From contig NC_133105.1 of NCBI RefSeq assembly GCF_022965805.1, positions 5,642,001-5,706,000 on the forward strand: DNA of 64,000 bases, written 5' to 3'. The notes below the pieces were generated by a model. That model did no database searches, was not told the origin of the DNA, and saw only the letters and a program-made list of their open reading frames with translations. Positions 47,458-59,435 of this stretch are shown piece by piece. Source of the DNA: Primulina eburnea. Taxonomy: Eukaryota; Streptophyta; Magnoliopsida; Lamiales; Gesneriaceae. A program made the position numbers and the translations under genes. The stretch's first letter is position 1. Each line of letters starts with the position of its first letter.

Positions 47458-48824
47458 TGTTATACAAAATGTATATGCACAAATAGAAAGGAACACGAGA
47501 ACAGTGAACTATTATTGCGAACAAAAGATAGCACAATAACGTGCAAAACAAGCGAAGTAGTATGATAAACAAAACAGCAGGACAATGCAAAAATCAAATC
47601 AAACAGAGGCCTGTATGAAAATACAGTGTCCTTAAAACAAATTCGTCCCCTCCGGTGCGTGCTGCGAGGATGAACGTGGACGCCTGTTTCCCAGGATACA
47701 ACGGAAAACTAGTAGTACCGTAGCACAGGGCACCACCACGGCGAACTGAAAAAGTACCTGAACTTTATCACGTGAGTAGAACAACAACAGGGGAGCAGCA
47801 ACTGGACAGTTGGAAGCAAAGCTACGAAAATCAGAAAGCAGGGGAGTGTGTTGGATTATTCTTGAAAGACTTGATGCTACCTCTGTTTTATAGGCACTCC
47901 GGCTGTAACTGTTGGTCATCCGAAAGGCCAAAGGCCAGCCCAGCTGGAGCACCAACCGTCACCCAGCTGGAGCACCAACAGTCACGCGAGCCATATGAAG
48001 AGTCAGGCAGCTGGAAGGTCATTCATAACTGAAATTTCGAAAAAGAAAATTAGCAAAAGCCAGGTGAACCTTGGTGGAAAATTTTGCCTTGATCGGTCTG
48101 ACATTCGACGCGCCCAGGTCGCGCACATACGCTTGCACACAAGTCAAGCCTTTTTCCACTGCAAATCGGGCCCATGATTTGCACCCCCCTCCTGCCCCTG
48201 TGCGCGCGAGAGAGAGCCTCTTGACCAATCTTACTTACACCTCTACAAAGTGTAAATCAATATAAGCTCACCAATGCCTTGTTCTTTTTCCTATGTGGGA
48301 CACTTCCCACTTACCAACCACAAGCTAGTCCAATTTCTCATGCAAATGGACCAAGCCCAATACTACAAGATACCGTTTGGTACGATGGATGAGATGTATG
48401 AAGGATGAATAGAAGTGTGATAAAAACATGATGAGATCTGAATGAGTAATATATAATGATGAATAATATGTTGTTTGGTATGTTTTTAATTTTGTAGGAT
48501 TATTGTGTTTATTATTACATAATCTCTTAAATACCCTTGTCAATTGCACAAATGCCTCTCACGTGGAGTAGTGTTTTCTTTTGTTGAGGAGAAGGGTATA
48601 TTTGTCAAATTGCAGAGATATAACGTTAATCCACCTCACATCCCTTGGGCTTGGAGTGATTTTTCATCTAACCCATATGTAGTCATATGTAATAGTATCA
48701 CGGGCCATGAGATGATAGTTGGTTACCACAAAATTGAGAAAAACATGGGATTATTAAAAATTTGTTCTCATCCCACTTTTATCCAGCATATCAAACAGTA
48801 TCCAAAAGTCCAACTAGTCCCACA
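47458..48824 (-). repeat. 5' LTR of the Copia element, interrupted by a MITE
   Basis: It aligns with the 3' LTR from 47458 to 48368 and again from 48803 to 48824. Without the insert it is about 933 bp. The last bases differ from the 3' LTR by a small deletion but the TG...CA boundary is kept. Confidence 0.88.
48369..48802. mobile_element. MITE nested in the Copia 5' LTR, TSD CAA
   Basis: 434 bp with inverted ends GATACCGTTTGGTA and TATCAAACAGTATC. The 3-bp duplication CAA (48366-48368 and 48803-48805) and the uninterrupted other LTR prove the insertion point. Three-base duplications and GTTTGGT-type ends suggest a PIF/Harbinger (Tourist-like) element. The 94-codon frame inside it is not supported as a gene. 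Confidence 0.8.
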
Positions 48825-48829
48825 ATAAA

Positions 48830-51455
48830 CAGGTTAAAAAATAATATAAAAAGCTGATTTTAAATCTTATATGCTTTACGTAATGTATAATATTTTGGTA
48901 TTTATGATCCACTAGCTACCTAGATAGACCACTACTTTATAGATCCACATGAAAATAACATATCTGGAGACCGACTTTAGTGGGTCTAAAAAGTACGCAT
49001 GCCACCAATATTTCTTTCTTTTTTTGATATACAAATTCTTAGGATTATTTAAAATGGAAATTGAGCGTGCCGCAGCATGTCTCTGAAATCAAAGATTTTG
49101 TATGGCAAGTTTGCGAAGCAACAATATCTTATCTAAATTCGTTTCATGATTTTATCTGCAACTTTGTTTATGTCGATTGTCGCTCATGCCTCTCACATGC
49201 ATATGCTTGGCAAAAAAGAAATTAATTGGAGTCAAATAGGAATATGATGCATTTTGTTCCTTACATTTCAAAAAATGTTACCCAATCACATGATTTTAAG
49301 TAGAACAATGTTAGTGATGAATTCTTTTTTTTTTTTTTAAGTTTAGTTGAAAGAAAAAGTGGGTCTCAACCTTTGTCAGTTTACAAACTTAGTTTTGCGA
49401 CGTCTTCAATTTTTAATTTTAAACAAATGTCATCCCATGTTTTTATTATCTTATCAAATAAATGTTTTCGTGTTTTGGATCATGCTATTAGCAACTTGTG
49501 AACCAATAATTAGTTAGTCGAGTGGTAAAAAAAAAAGGCTAGAGTCGTCCCCATATAAAATAAGTAGGGCGTTACGGAGTTAGAATTGTCCAAGCCTGCT
49601 ACGCCCACCAACTAGGCCGGCTTGCTCGAGCACGTAAAATAGTTAGGTCAAGTTGATAAATTCTCAACCCATCTAAGCGACGGGTTGTTGTCGGTTTTGG
49701 TCATGCCCGTCCTACTATCCCGTTACATACATTGAAACACTTTTAATAAATAATTTAGAGGTTATACTCTTAAATCAATTTCAATTTCAATTTCAATTTC
49801 GGACTAGTGTCCATCCTTGGTCAATAAAGAAACAAATACATTTGGGAGAGACATGTGAGCTGAATACTGCAGACGGCCCATTGGGCTGATAGATGCAAAT
49901 GTTATCTTGAAAAGGGCCAATTTTATTGGCCGGCAAGATCGGGGGTCGGATCCTAAACTGAGACAGGAATGGAGAAACCCATGAAATTGTTATGAAACAA
50001 ATACATTTTTAATATAGACACTTGTAATTATAATTTATTAATCACTGGGGCTAAAATTAAGATGTTTGTATTATAAAAATAACAAAATATGAATTGGATT
50101 CTCCTTAAAATTTCGCTACTATTTATCTTCTAATTTTCTGAATTTGGATAATAAATGTTGTTTCAGGTCTAAACTCCATGTGCATACACCTCAGTCATTA
50201 TTTGAGAAAGATGCAATTTCAGTCTTTGCATATTTGTCAATGCGAAACGAACATGTTGAGGACCATATTTGGCATCACATCAACATTTACTGTAAAAAAA
50301 ACGATTAAAATTATAAGAAATTGAAAGATACAAGACTGAAACTGAAATATAAATAAAGAATATCAAAATCTCGAAGTGACAAAATACAGAGCCTAATGTG
50401 GCGTTTTCCCTCTATTGATTTTTATGCGTTAGTGAATGACCCATGCCTTCTGATATCGATTTATATTTTTTTCTATAAAGATGGTAGTTGGAAGTCACAA
50501 AAATTTTAGTTTTCATACTTTAAATGAGTAAAAACATTTCGAGTATTGTTGAAATGTCTCAAACTTCGCAATTTGCATAAAAGAAGAAGGCACACCCCCA
50601 AAATTCCCGGATTTCACTGTACTGTTTTATGGGTATATATGGCGTGGGAGCGTCCATGTTTTACAGGGCACAATTTTCTGATCCTCACTTTATTGGAAGT
50701 ATCACTATTGCCTTTTCTTTCCCTCCTTTTTTTTATTGTCTTAAATTTATAAAATTAATTTATCTATAAAATATATTAAAAAAAACTCCTCATTTTCATG
50801 GAAGCAACAAAAAGGTTCATATTTTCTTTTATTAGTGGCAAAGGAAGATACGAGTCAAAAGATGTCGTCTTTCTTTTTCTACAATTTTCTTCAATATCTT
50901 TTAATTTCATAAATAAAAAGAAATATATAATATTTCTATCGTCTGAGTTTTATCCTTTCGGTTCCAAATCCCATCTCATCAAGAATCTTGGCCGCCCAAG
51001 CTTGTGATTTTTCTGTGTATTAATTAGGTTTTATACCACCTTAAATCTGGTTTTTACATTACAATGAAGGTGAAAGAGTTTCGCGCTTTTGACTCGTGTT
51101 TGAACATACGTTTGAGAAATGTTTATTTCACTACACCACTGGACGTCCAGTGACCCTCAAATCGGGTATTTGAAGAGTACTATTGATGAATGCATGTATG
51201 ACATTTTGATGATACTTAATATTTCCTATTTCTGATGGAATTAAAGTCTAATAATTCATTATGTGCCGTGGAAATCTACGTTATGGCTTGGCCACGGAAC
51301 TTGATAAAGTTCTTTGGTCGGACTAACTTTGTAATAAGGCTGTATTTCTCATTCATGTGATGTAATATAGAGATACACACATATCTCCACCGCATCAGAT
51401 ATATACGGGACTACGTAATTAGATCAATGAATCACAATCCCCCGTGAAGATAGAG
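48830..51455. other. Intergenic DNA, no supported gene
   Basis: AT-rich, 2.6 kb, with scattered short open frames that lack motifs or splice signals. I see no RNA gene or repeat with clear ends. Confidence 0.45.
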
Positions 51456-51876
51456 TTAGTCATTTGTAAACTCCACGCTCCAGATGTTCATTCCTGGGCG
51501 TGAGAGGGGTGTGTTAAATGTCCTACATCGGTTAGATAATTAACCTTTGAGTGGCATATATTGGCTTGGACAATCCTCCCCCCTTGAGCTAGCTTTTGGG
51601 TTGAGTTAGTTCCAAGTTCCAATCTTAACATGGTATCAGAGCCCGGGTTTCACCGTTATGTGTTGGACTGCCTATAATTAGGCCACCCGTTCTGCCCACA
51701 ATTGAGTCATTTGTAAACTCCACGCTCCAGATGTTCATTCCTGGACGTGAGAGGGGTGTGTTAAATGTCCCACATCGGTTAGATAATTAACCTTTGAGTG
51801 GCATATATTGGCTTGGACAATCCTCCCCCTTGAGCTAGCTTTGGGGTTGAGTTAGGTCCAAGTTTCAATCTTAACA
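51456..51876 (+). mobile_element. Tandem TRIM: partial internal part, LTR, internal part, LTR
   Basis: LTRs at 51512-51630 and 51759-51876 both begin TGTTAAATGTCC and end TTAACA. A primer site TGGTATCAGAGCCC (51631-51644) follows the first. A second copy of the internal 3' part ('catttgtaaactccacgctc' to 'gaggggtg', about 51460-51511) lies before the first LTR. A third LTR must therefore once have stood to the left, and the array arose by unequal recombination between TRIMs. It is the same family as the element at 40992-41353, with somewhat diverged LTRs. Confidence 0.85.
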
Positions 51877-51881
51877 ATTAG

Positions 51882-52462
51882 ACACACACATAATTAATTT
51901 CATTAAATTCTACATATAATTATGATTGTATTATCGTATCTCCGTAGGAACGTAGAGGCAACACGAGCAGATTTAACGTAAAGGTAGTGCATATATAATG
52001 CTAGCTAGGTAACAGAATGTATGGGCTTCAACTTAAATAATTTCGAGCTCGAAACGTTAATCGGCTCGACTCATCTAACGCCCTAATCCGCGCATAGAGT
52101 ACAAGTGAGGCAATATTTTTATAGAAATGAGTGGATACAAGGCAAAGAAGGGGATGGCCCTAGTGTAGGGATCGATTCATGGCCAGCTTATAGATCGAGA
52201 AAGCATATATTCGCCCACTCCAATGCCTTGTCTTCTTCTCAAACACCTTTAAGTCCTGCAAACTTTAGACCAACTTTTTAGGGTTTTTGCCAAATTTTAT
52301 GCCACTTTATACTTTAATTTATAGTTCAATCATGCCTTCAAATAGTACGATATAGGAGTATTATATATTAGTTGAGTAGTCCAAAGCAACGTGAAATATC
52401 AATCTTTTAGTGGGGGATTGATTAATTATTCCCCTTAATTTGCGTGAGAGAACATATAGAAA
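51882..52462. other. Intergenic DNA, no supported gene
   Basis: AT-rich spacer after the TRIM. Nothing recognised. Confidence 0.4.
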
Positions 52463-52918
52463 TTGTCAGGTTTGCTTCACCCTACCCATACAGGCAGTGC
52501 CTGCACGGGCAATGAACGGCCCGGATCACTCCACATGAGTAATCCGAGCCCACCTCCATGTAAAAAAAAAAAAATTGACTCGAAAAAATCCGAGCTGTTG
52601 GATCGACCCCTGCGGGCACTGGTAGGGTCGACCGAACCGAAATTGCCATTGGATGCTATCCAAGAAACCCTTTCTTTTTCACTGAAAAAAGATTTGTTTT
52701 TCACCAAAATGGAAATGAAATTGACTTTACTTATCCTTGGATCATCTGATCGAATAGTATTGACGAAGGATGATGCAAGTTGTTTTCAATCGAAAGAAAG
52801 TCCAATTCACTTGAAACAAGGAATCGCGAATAAGGAGAAAGGCGGAGAACGACCTCTTTCTATCCATCTCGATGAACCTCCCGATTTTCAACAATCGGGA
52901 GATCGATCGATTAAATAA
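52463..52918 (+). other. GC-richer open segment, possibly organelle-derived
   Basis: A 151-codon open frame (ending GDRSIK at 52918) in a roughly 450-bp patch whose base composition is clearly richer in G and C than the flanks. The predicted peptide is hydrophilic, with no domain, signal peptide or membrane segment I recognise. The sharp compositional step, together with a poly-A run at 52562-52574, would fit a nuclear insertion of mitochondrial or plastid DNA. I cannot name the organelle source, so this stays a hypothesis. An ordinary orphan open frame is the alternative. Confidence 0.3.
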
Positions 52919-53263
52919 GATGTCGAAAAAAATTATTATATACAATTTTAGTAATATCTGAAATCTTGAATAAACAATACGTACTTTAATATAATTAAAT
53001 TAAATTTTCATATTTATATCCATTGGAATGATACGAGAGAATGATTTAAAGTTGGTGATTAACTATGCGAAAAGAGAGGGCTTTAGTTAAAGTGCTACAC
53101 ACCTCCGTGGAGTTTTCAATTTTGACTTTGAAGTTGACTGATTAAGACTTTTGAATATAGAAACTAATAGTAATACATTTACTTTTGTTGATTATTGTTC
53201 CTTAAAACCATAACTACGATTTGCTCAACTTTTTCCTTTGATAAAAAGAACAATTTTTGTTTT
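52919..53263. other. AT-rich spacer
   Basis: No gene or repeat recognised between the GC-richer segment and the SINE. Confidence 0.4.
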
Positions 53264-53279
53264 TCCCACGACTTCTCTT

Positions 53280-53376
53280 TTTTTTTTGAATTCCTAAACT
53301 AAGGGGTGGGGGATCGAACCCATGTCATTTGCATGGGGAATACAAATGAGAACCATTGGGCCACTGCCCTGGTCTC
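53280..53376 (-). mobile_element. tRNA-derived SINE with 16-bp TSD
   Basis: Flanked by identical 16-bp repeats TCCCACGACTTCTCTT (53264-53279 and 53377-53392). On the minus strand it starts GACCAGGGCAG and has an RNA polymerase III A box, TGGCCCAATGG (53363-53353), and a B box, GGTTCGATCCC (53320-53310). It ends in an A-rich tail (GAATTC then A's). At about 97 bp it is short for a SINE. It is a retroposed copy with internal promoter but no coding capacity. Confidence 0.88.
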
Positions 53377-53392
53377 TCCCACGACTTCTCTT

Positions 53393-54619
53393 ATGTATTC
53401 ATTTTATGCATAATTTAATAATAAAGATTCTTAATGTGATTTGTTTTAGACTAAAGTTGTACACAATTTTCTTTATTATATTGGTGACATGGTACATGAT
53501 ATCGATGTTGATAGCATGATCACAACAAATATCACGTCAGTACTCTGATAAAATAAAAAAACAACAAATTATTGTTCAAATACCTAATTTTGATAAACTT
53601 GATAATGAAATATCAAAATAAGACAATTAGATTACTCGATCATGCGAACCAATTATTTTTTAGCAAATTTTCATTCCAAAATATTTTCTAATGTTGTCTT
53701 GGATTGTTCAACAACTTTTGTAAAATTTGGATTTAAAAAAAAAATCACCAGTTATAAACATATTGAACAATAATTACAACAATGGCTAGAAATCCAGAAA
53801 CTTAGCAACATAAATTATTTGAGCAAATTTATTATTACGAAATAGAACCACTGAACTGCCAAATTGTTTGACTATACTGATTTTTTTTTTTCAATGAACA
53901 AACCAAGTATCTATTATATAAAATTCTTGAAAGTGTGATATAATCTTCATTCAATGATTTATTCATTAAAAAATAGCTTTTAGATAAACAATCATGGAAG
54001 ATTTTCAGACTAATCATCATATAAAAATCAAAATGTATTTTTATAATTACGAAGAATTAAAAGTTTCGGTCGGGAACCGAAAAATATAGAAAATAATATT
54101 TTGGTTAATTAATTTGTCAAATCTTGGTTTTAGTTCATAAGTTTTCAAATTTTGGTTTTGGTGAGCTGACTTTGATTATTTTTTTTACTTTCAAACAACT
54201 TTCTCCGGAGTCCTGACGTGACACCAAAAAATAATGACACGATATTAAAAATTACTGATATTGCATTGAAAATTGCTGATATGTATGATATCACGTCATG
54301 ACTTGGACCAAAATGATCGAAAATTAGAAGTCAGTGTACTGAAATCAAACTTTGAAACTTAATTAACCACAACCTAAAATTAGACAAGTTTGTGGACCAA
54401 AATTTTACTTTTTCCTGAAAAATATTTTCTTTTCTTGATTAAACTAACAAATACTTCCTATTAATTTCTCATGCAGCTCCACGCCTACGAGAGTTTTCGT
54501 GTGCGAGACTTTGTATATATGAGATAAATATTTAATTCATTTCCATGTAGATGTGTACACTTTAAAATATTGACTAACCTAAATTATTATGAAAATCTAT
54601 AGTGTAATCAACTAAATTT
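53393..54619. other. Intergenic DNA, no supported gene
   Basis: AT-rich, without supported features. Confidence 0.4.
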
Positions 54620-54628
54620 TTTAAATTT

Positions 54629-54810
54629 GGCAAAAACTTGTGTGAGACGGTCTCACGGGTTGTATTTGTGAGACAAATCTCTTATTTGGGTCACACATGA
54701 AAAAGTATTACTTTTCATGCTAAAAGTATTACTTTTTATTGTGAATATGAGTAGGGTTGACCCGTCTCACAGATTATGATCCGTGAGACGGTCTCACATG
54801 AGACCCACTC
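54629..54810 (+). mobile_element. Mutator-type MITE, copy 13, full length with perfect 9-bp TSD
   Basis: It runs from GGCAAAAACTTGTGTGAGAC to CATGAGACCCACTC and is flanked by TTTAAATTT on both sides (54620-54628 and 54811-54819). Both terminal hairpins are intact. It is a good reference copy for the family. Confidence 0.85.
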
Positions 54811-55038
54811 TTTAAATTTAATTGAGGGTGTACCTGGGAAGATGAATTTGAAATACATGAGTTTCGATTAAAGTTTTATTATTTACAATTAAACATTAGA
54901 TAAAATCTTAAATTCAATCTTACTTATTTTCAAACTTGTAATATCAAATACGTATAACAGATTTCAAATGACACCATTATAAGTTAAATTTGAAATCCAC
55001 CATAATTAACATGAAATACTATATAAAAATGTAACGAG

Positions 55039-55560
55039 TAAATTTGAAGTTTATGGTTATACTTTTCTAAACAAAAAAAAAAATATTTGAAATCCATCAA
55101 TACGCAACCTAAGTAAATTTATTTGAAATATAAAATTACAAAATAACTCTATAATATCAAATAATCATGCAAATCACCATATAAAATTCTTATAAGAAAT
55201 AGATTTGATACAAACATTACATGAATACCACAAAATTGGAGTATTTTGATAGAAATATATAACAAATTAGGTATAACCAAGCACGCGGGGTAAGTTTGAA
55301 GTCTATATTTTTATTTATCCAAACAACAAAAATATATTTGAAATATATCAATCCAAACGCAACATAAGTAAATTGATTTGAGATATAATTAAAATTGCAA
55401 GATATCTATAAATATTAAATTATCATGCCAATTACCACATAAAATTGTTAAAATTATTCTAATAAGTCGATTTGATACAAATATTACATTAATACCACAT
55501 AATTGGACTCACTTGATAGAAATATACAACAAATTATATGTATGATCAAGCACGCGGGGG
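55039..55560. repeat. Direct tandem duplication, two units of about 252-270 bp
   Basis: Unit 1 (55039-55290) and unit 2 (55291-55560) share the same block order: 'taa(a/g)tttgaagt(t/c)tat', 'atatttgaaat', 'caa(t)cctaagtaaatt', 'gatttgatacaaa.attaca', 'gatagaaatata.aacaaatta' and 'aagcacgcggg'. Divergence is moderate. No gene. Confidence 0.65.
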
Positions 55561-55729
55561 TACGAGGGTGAGAACTGAAAAGGGATTAAAAGCAAAGACA
55601 AAGCTTGCCCATACTCTGAGCTCGCATTGTCCCATACCTTTTTCGCTTGATTTTGAAATATTTGTGGGGCTAATCAAATTATTAATATTTATTTTATCAA
55701 ATGACAGCCTAATTCATAGCTAATTATAT

Positions 55730-56440
55730 GTTTTGATATGATGAAGACATTTGATGCCCTTAAAATTGACATATCTGGATGGATTCAAGCTCATCTCAAA
55801 ATTGATCATAGCTCTCTGAGACCCAGTTTCATTATTGATTAAGGTCCAGCTACCGAGTTCAACCATATAGTAAGGTGTCCAAGCCCAAGAGTCTGAGCTC
55901 ATGGATTTCTAATAGAGCCGAACCCCTAATCTCTGTTTATTAAAGGTCCGAACTTTTACTAGAAATCCGAGCCCACACAGGTGGCCGAGAAGCCACGGGG
56001 ATTTAATGAAGTTAGGGAATGTGAAAACATTCTCGTCAATAAATAAGAGGTCTCGACAAATATGGGTTTCGATCAAATCTCATTAAGATAAGACAATAAT
56101 CCTAGCCGCGATCAAGAGTTTTAGCCGCCATAGTTAAGGAGTCCTATCATGTGATGTTTTCTATCTCAAGTAAAATTCTATCATATCAAGAATCAATCTC
56201 ATTAAGATAAGACAATATTGGTTATGATTTTATTTACTCACATTTTCTTACTCACTTAATACTACTATATCTCACTCATATATTTGCTCTCTGGACTGAT
56301 TTAAGTATCGGAGGAGTGGCCGAAAAACTCTTCGGTGCTCCCTAACCTAATTTTTGTTTGTGCAGAACCCAAAGTACCAACCCGATCCACTCAGCTATGA
56401 ATATTTGAAGACTCGCTCTCCAAACCGAACCCAATATAAA
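55730..56440 (+). mobile_element. Possible Ty3/gypsy LTR fragment
   Basis: The segment includes 'actgatttaagtatcggaggagtggccgaaa' in parts (ctgatttaagtatcgg, aggagtggccg) and 'cttcggtgctccctaacc', resembling the R-U5 region of plant gypsy LTRs. Two copies of 'tctcattaagataagacaat' lie 118 bp apart. No TG/CA ends, primer site or duplication could be fixed. Confidence 0.35.
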
Positions 56441-59220
56441 ATTATGTTATACCATCAAAATTTATTCATAAAATTATATCTGAAAATTTTGTGATTGCGT
56501 GGCTTCACTAAATTTCATGACAAATTATATTGTTTATCGATACTTTATTTAATTAAATTTAGTGTGTATAAATACATCACTTTGATTTTGTTTTAAGATA
56601 ATTGTTAGTTTGTTTTAAGATAATTGTTATTTCACAAACGAAAAATTTCTTGGTCCGTAGATGAGAGGATGATTATCTATTAATAACATATGAGGATAAT
56701 AATTTGATTAACATAAGTAACATAATTATTTTTAACTATAACTATTTTAGAACTTTGGTGTCTTATCCTTCCCACCCAAACCATGTATAAGGTGACAGGT
56801 ACTTTTCACAAAAATAGCACAAATATTATTTTCAAGGAAGCTCGTTTTAAATAATTTCCTGTTTGATTTTCTTATAAAAGACTCAAATTTCCGACAGAAA
56901 CACATGCAATATAGCCCTACCAACGAACTAAATAATTATGCTTTTTCATTAGGGGGTTCATAAAATATTTATTACCTCATTATTTCAACCTTTTTTAAAT
57001 TTAATTTCCCCATTTAATTATCTTTGTTTGAATTGTATTTGATAATACGTTTCCAAGTCGTCGATCGTTTATGCTAATCTTATCGAAATAGAGGTGAAAA
57101 TTTCCTATGTTTGCATTATATACTTTTTTTTGAGTAATTTCATTATTTACTTTTAATATAATTATTAGTTATTAATTAATTTTCTAATGCTAGCTAGCTT
57201 TAAACAGTGCTATAAAAAAACTTAACATCGTTCAACCACTTCTTTGTATAAAAAGAATAATAAATACAAAATATTTTTAACGATCTTTATGCGTATGTGT
57301 GTATAATATATACATAATTTTATGGATTATTATAATTAAACCAATTTCATGGAGTGCTAAATTAATTTATACACGAGTATGATTAGTTTTATTCAATAAC
57401 CTTGGAAGGGTCTAACAGAAAGAAGCCAAAAAATAAATCCAACGAAAATAAAAATGATGATGATGATGTCATGGAAATGTCATCTTGACATCATCTTGAT
57501 TATCATCCCCTTAGGGTGTCGTTACATGGCATGGGCAACCTTGCTTGTCGTTTCGATAAATTTCGAAGATCTAATTTATGTCTCCATGTTATGTGTGCTA
57601 TAATATATTGGTCCCTTAGATTTTCATCAATTAATTAATTTTTTTTACGTTATTCTCTCTGTATTTCTAATTTCTAGCTCTAACGTTGTTTTCATAGGTT
57701 TCATCAATGTCAGAGCAAATTTACAACTATCTTGTCACGCTTTGAAAATGACAGGGCTGCAAATTACAAAGAATAGCAGTTTAAATATATAATTTCAAAA
57801 AACATTTTCATTCTTTATTTGAAACATATACATGGCAAAATAAATTATTTACTGTGACACATCGAACACGTCTTGCATATAAATTAGCATTTTTCCTCGC
57901 TGAATAAAATTAAAGATAAAATGTCTATCATAAATTCAATGGCTCAAAGCCACATATAATTAGTTAAGTTGCCAATCGTTATGGGATAGGTTTTTTTATC
58001 CAGTATACACCGAATGAAATACATGTATACACATATCTAAGGATATATCATCCAACCATAATCAAAATGGGAATACATGCACGGCATGCATCTGGATCTG
58101 GGCCAATTGTACAATGAACGACTTGCAGTACATAGGATTTTGAATAAGGGACGACACATTCACTAGTAATTTGAAATATTGTGACACTCGAGAAACCACA
58201 AGTATCGGGAGTCTACAGATATCGACTCGAGAGATGGGTTTGATGTATGCTGGTTTCATGTCCCGGAAAAATTAGTACGCAGGGATTCTCCAATATGACA
58301 ACTTTCAAACCTCGAGCTCGAGAGAAAATGGAAGCACCATTTGTACCATTCATCTTGATGTAACGAACTCACTTACATTATCATTTTACCATTTTAAAAA
58401 AACTGTATATTCGTCATATATATATTTGTCTTTGTTGTTTTAGTCTTTGTGTTATCAGATTTCAGTATTAGACCAATATATTTATTTGTTATAGTTTTGA
58501 TATTTTTTCCGATGTAGAGTCTGAGTGGCACATCAACACTCTCAGTGAATGTTTGGTGTCTTCCAAAATTTGTTTCTGACTTTTTGAGGCATGCCAAATC
58601 ATGTACAAAACCATAATGATTTCATTTATATAAATTATCAGAATCCAGTAGCAAAAATTTGGAGCATCTCCCTAGCAGTACCCTTGGTATATATATTCAC
58701 TTGAGACAGAAAAGTTTATCCAGTAATTTTACTTATCATGCAATAATGTATAGCATTGAAAGTAAGATACACTCATATATAGGACCACAATAATTCATTG
58801 TGTAGAAGAATATATACACTGTACAGAAGAGCTAGACAGATAGACCACACCATTCTTTGGCTCCTCTTCCTCCTTTTCCCACTTGATATTATATTCCAGT
58901 TTAATGATTATAAAATATATCTAAAGTCTGCAAACATGTGGGTATTCCGCAGAGCGAGCTATCATTTCTTTGCTCAGGCTTTAAATTGTTGAAAGCCTTG
59001 GGATTGAAGGCTTGTATGTATATAATATATATGTATTCTATATATAATCATGATCGGAATCTCATAGTATATACAATATTCTTATGTTTTGTTTAAGATC
59101 TTAGAAAGTTTTGCCAGCAAATTGAGAAGAATTAAGAGTTTATTCATTATATATACTGATTCGTTTGATGCTCTTTAATTCTTCCTTTCTTTTAAAGTTT
59201 GCTTTATGATTAGACATTGA
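56441..59220. other. Intergenic DNA upstream of the bHLH gene
   Basis: AT-rich, 2.8 kb. The last few hundred bases should hold the bHLH promoter. The short open frames at 58062-58259, 58394-58597 and 58798-58992 show no motif or codon signal I can use. Confidence 0.4.
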
Positions 59221-59435
59221 AAGAGTAAAGAGAGGACTATGAAAAAAGGTGGAAAAAGCAAATGAAAGGGGTGTGCGTGTCGCCTGAATCACTGTATCGA
59301 TCTTTGAGTGGGGAGAGGGAGATTCCTGCTGAAGATTTAGCTTTCATCTGTTACATTACAATTATATATAATTTTTTTATTTAATTTTATTAATCTTGGG
59401 ATTTTCAAGATTCCTAAAAAAATTATCACCTCATT

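Larger units (their letters stand above)
41972..48824 (-). mobile_element. Ty1/Copia retrotransposon, decayed, TSD ATAAA
   Basis: A 6.85-kb element read on the minus strand: 5' LTR 48824-47458, gag-pol 47419-43452, purine tract 42938-42929, 3' LTR 42928-41972. Flanks are ATAAA on both sides (41967-41971 and 48825-48829). The order protease, integrase, reverse transcriptase, RNase H is the Copia order. The coding region has several stops and one frameshift, so the copy cannot make its own enzymes. The 5' LTR carries a later MITE. The lineage within Copia was not determined. Confidence 0.92.

Noticed and set aside
53280..53376. Functional tRNA gene
   Set aside because: A and B boxes are present, but no cloverleaf with acceptor and anticodon stems forms, and the 16-bp duplication and A tail show a SINE.
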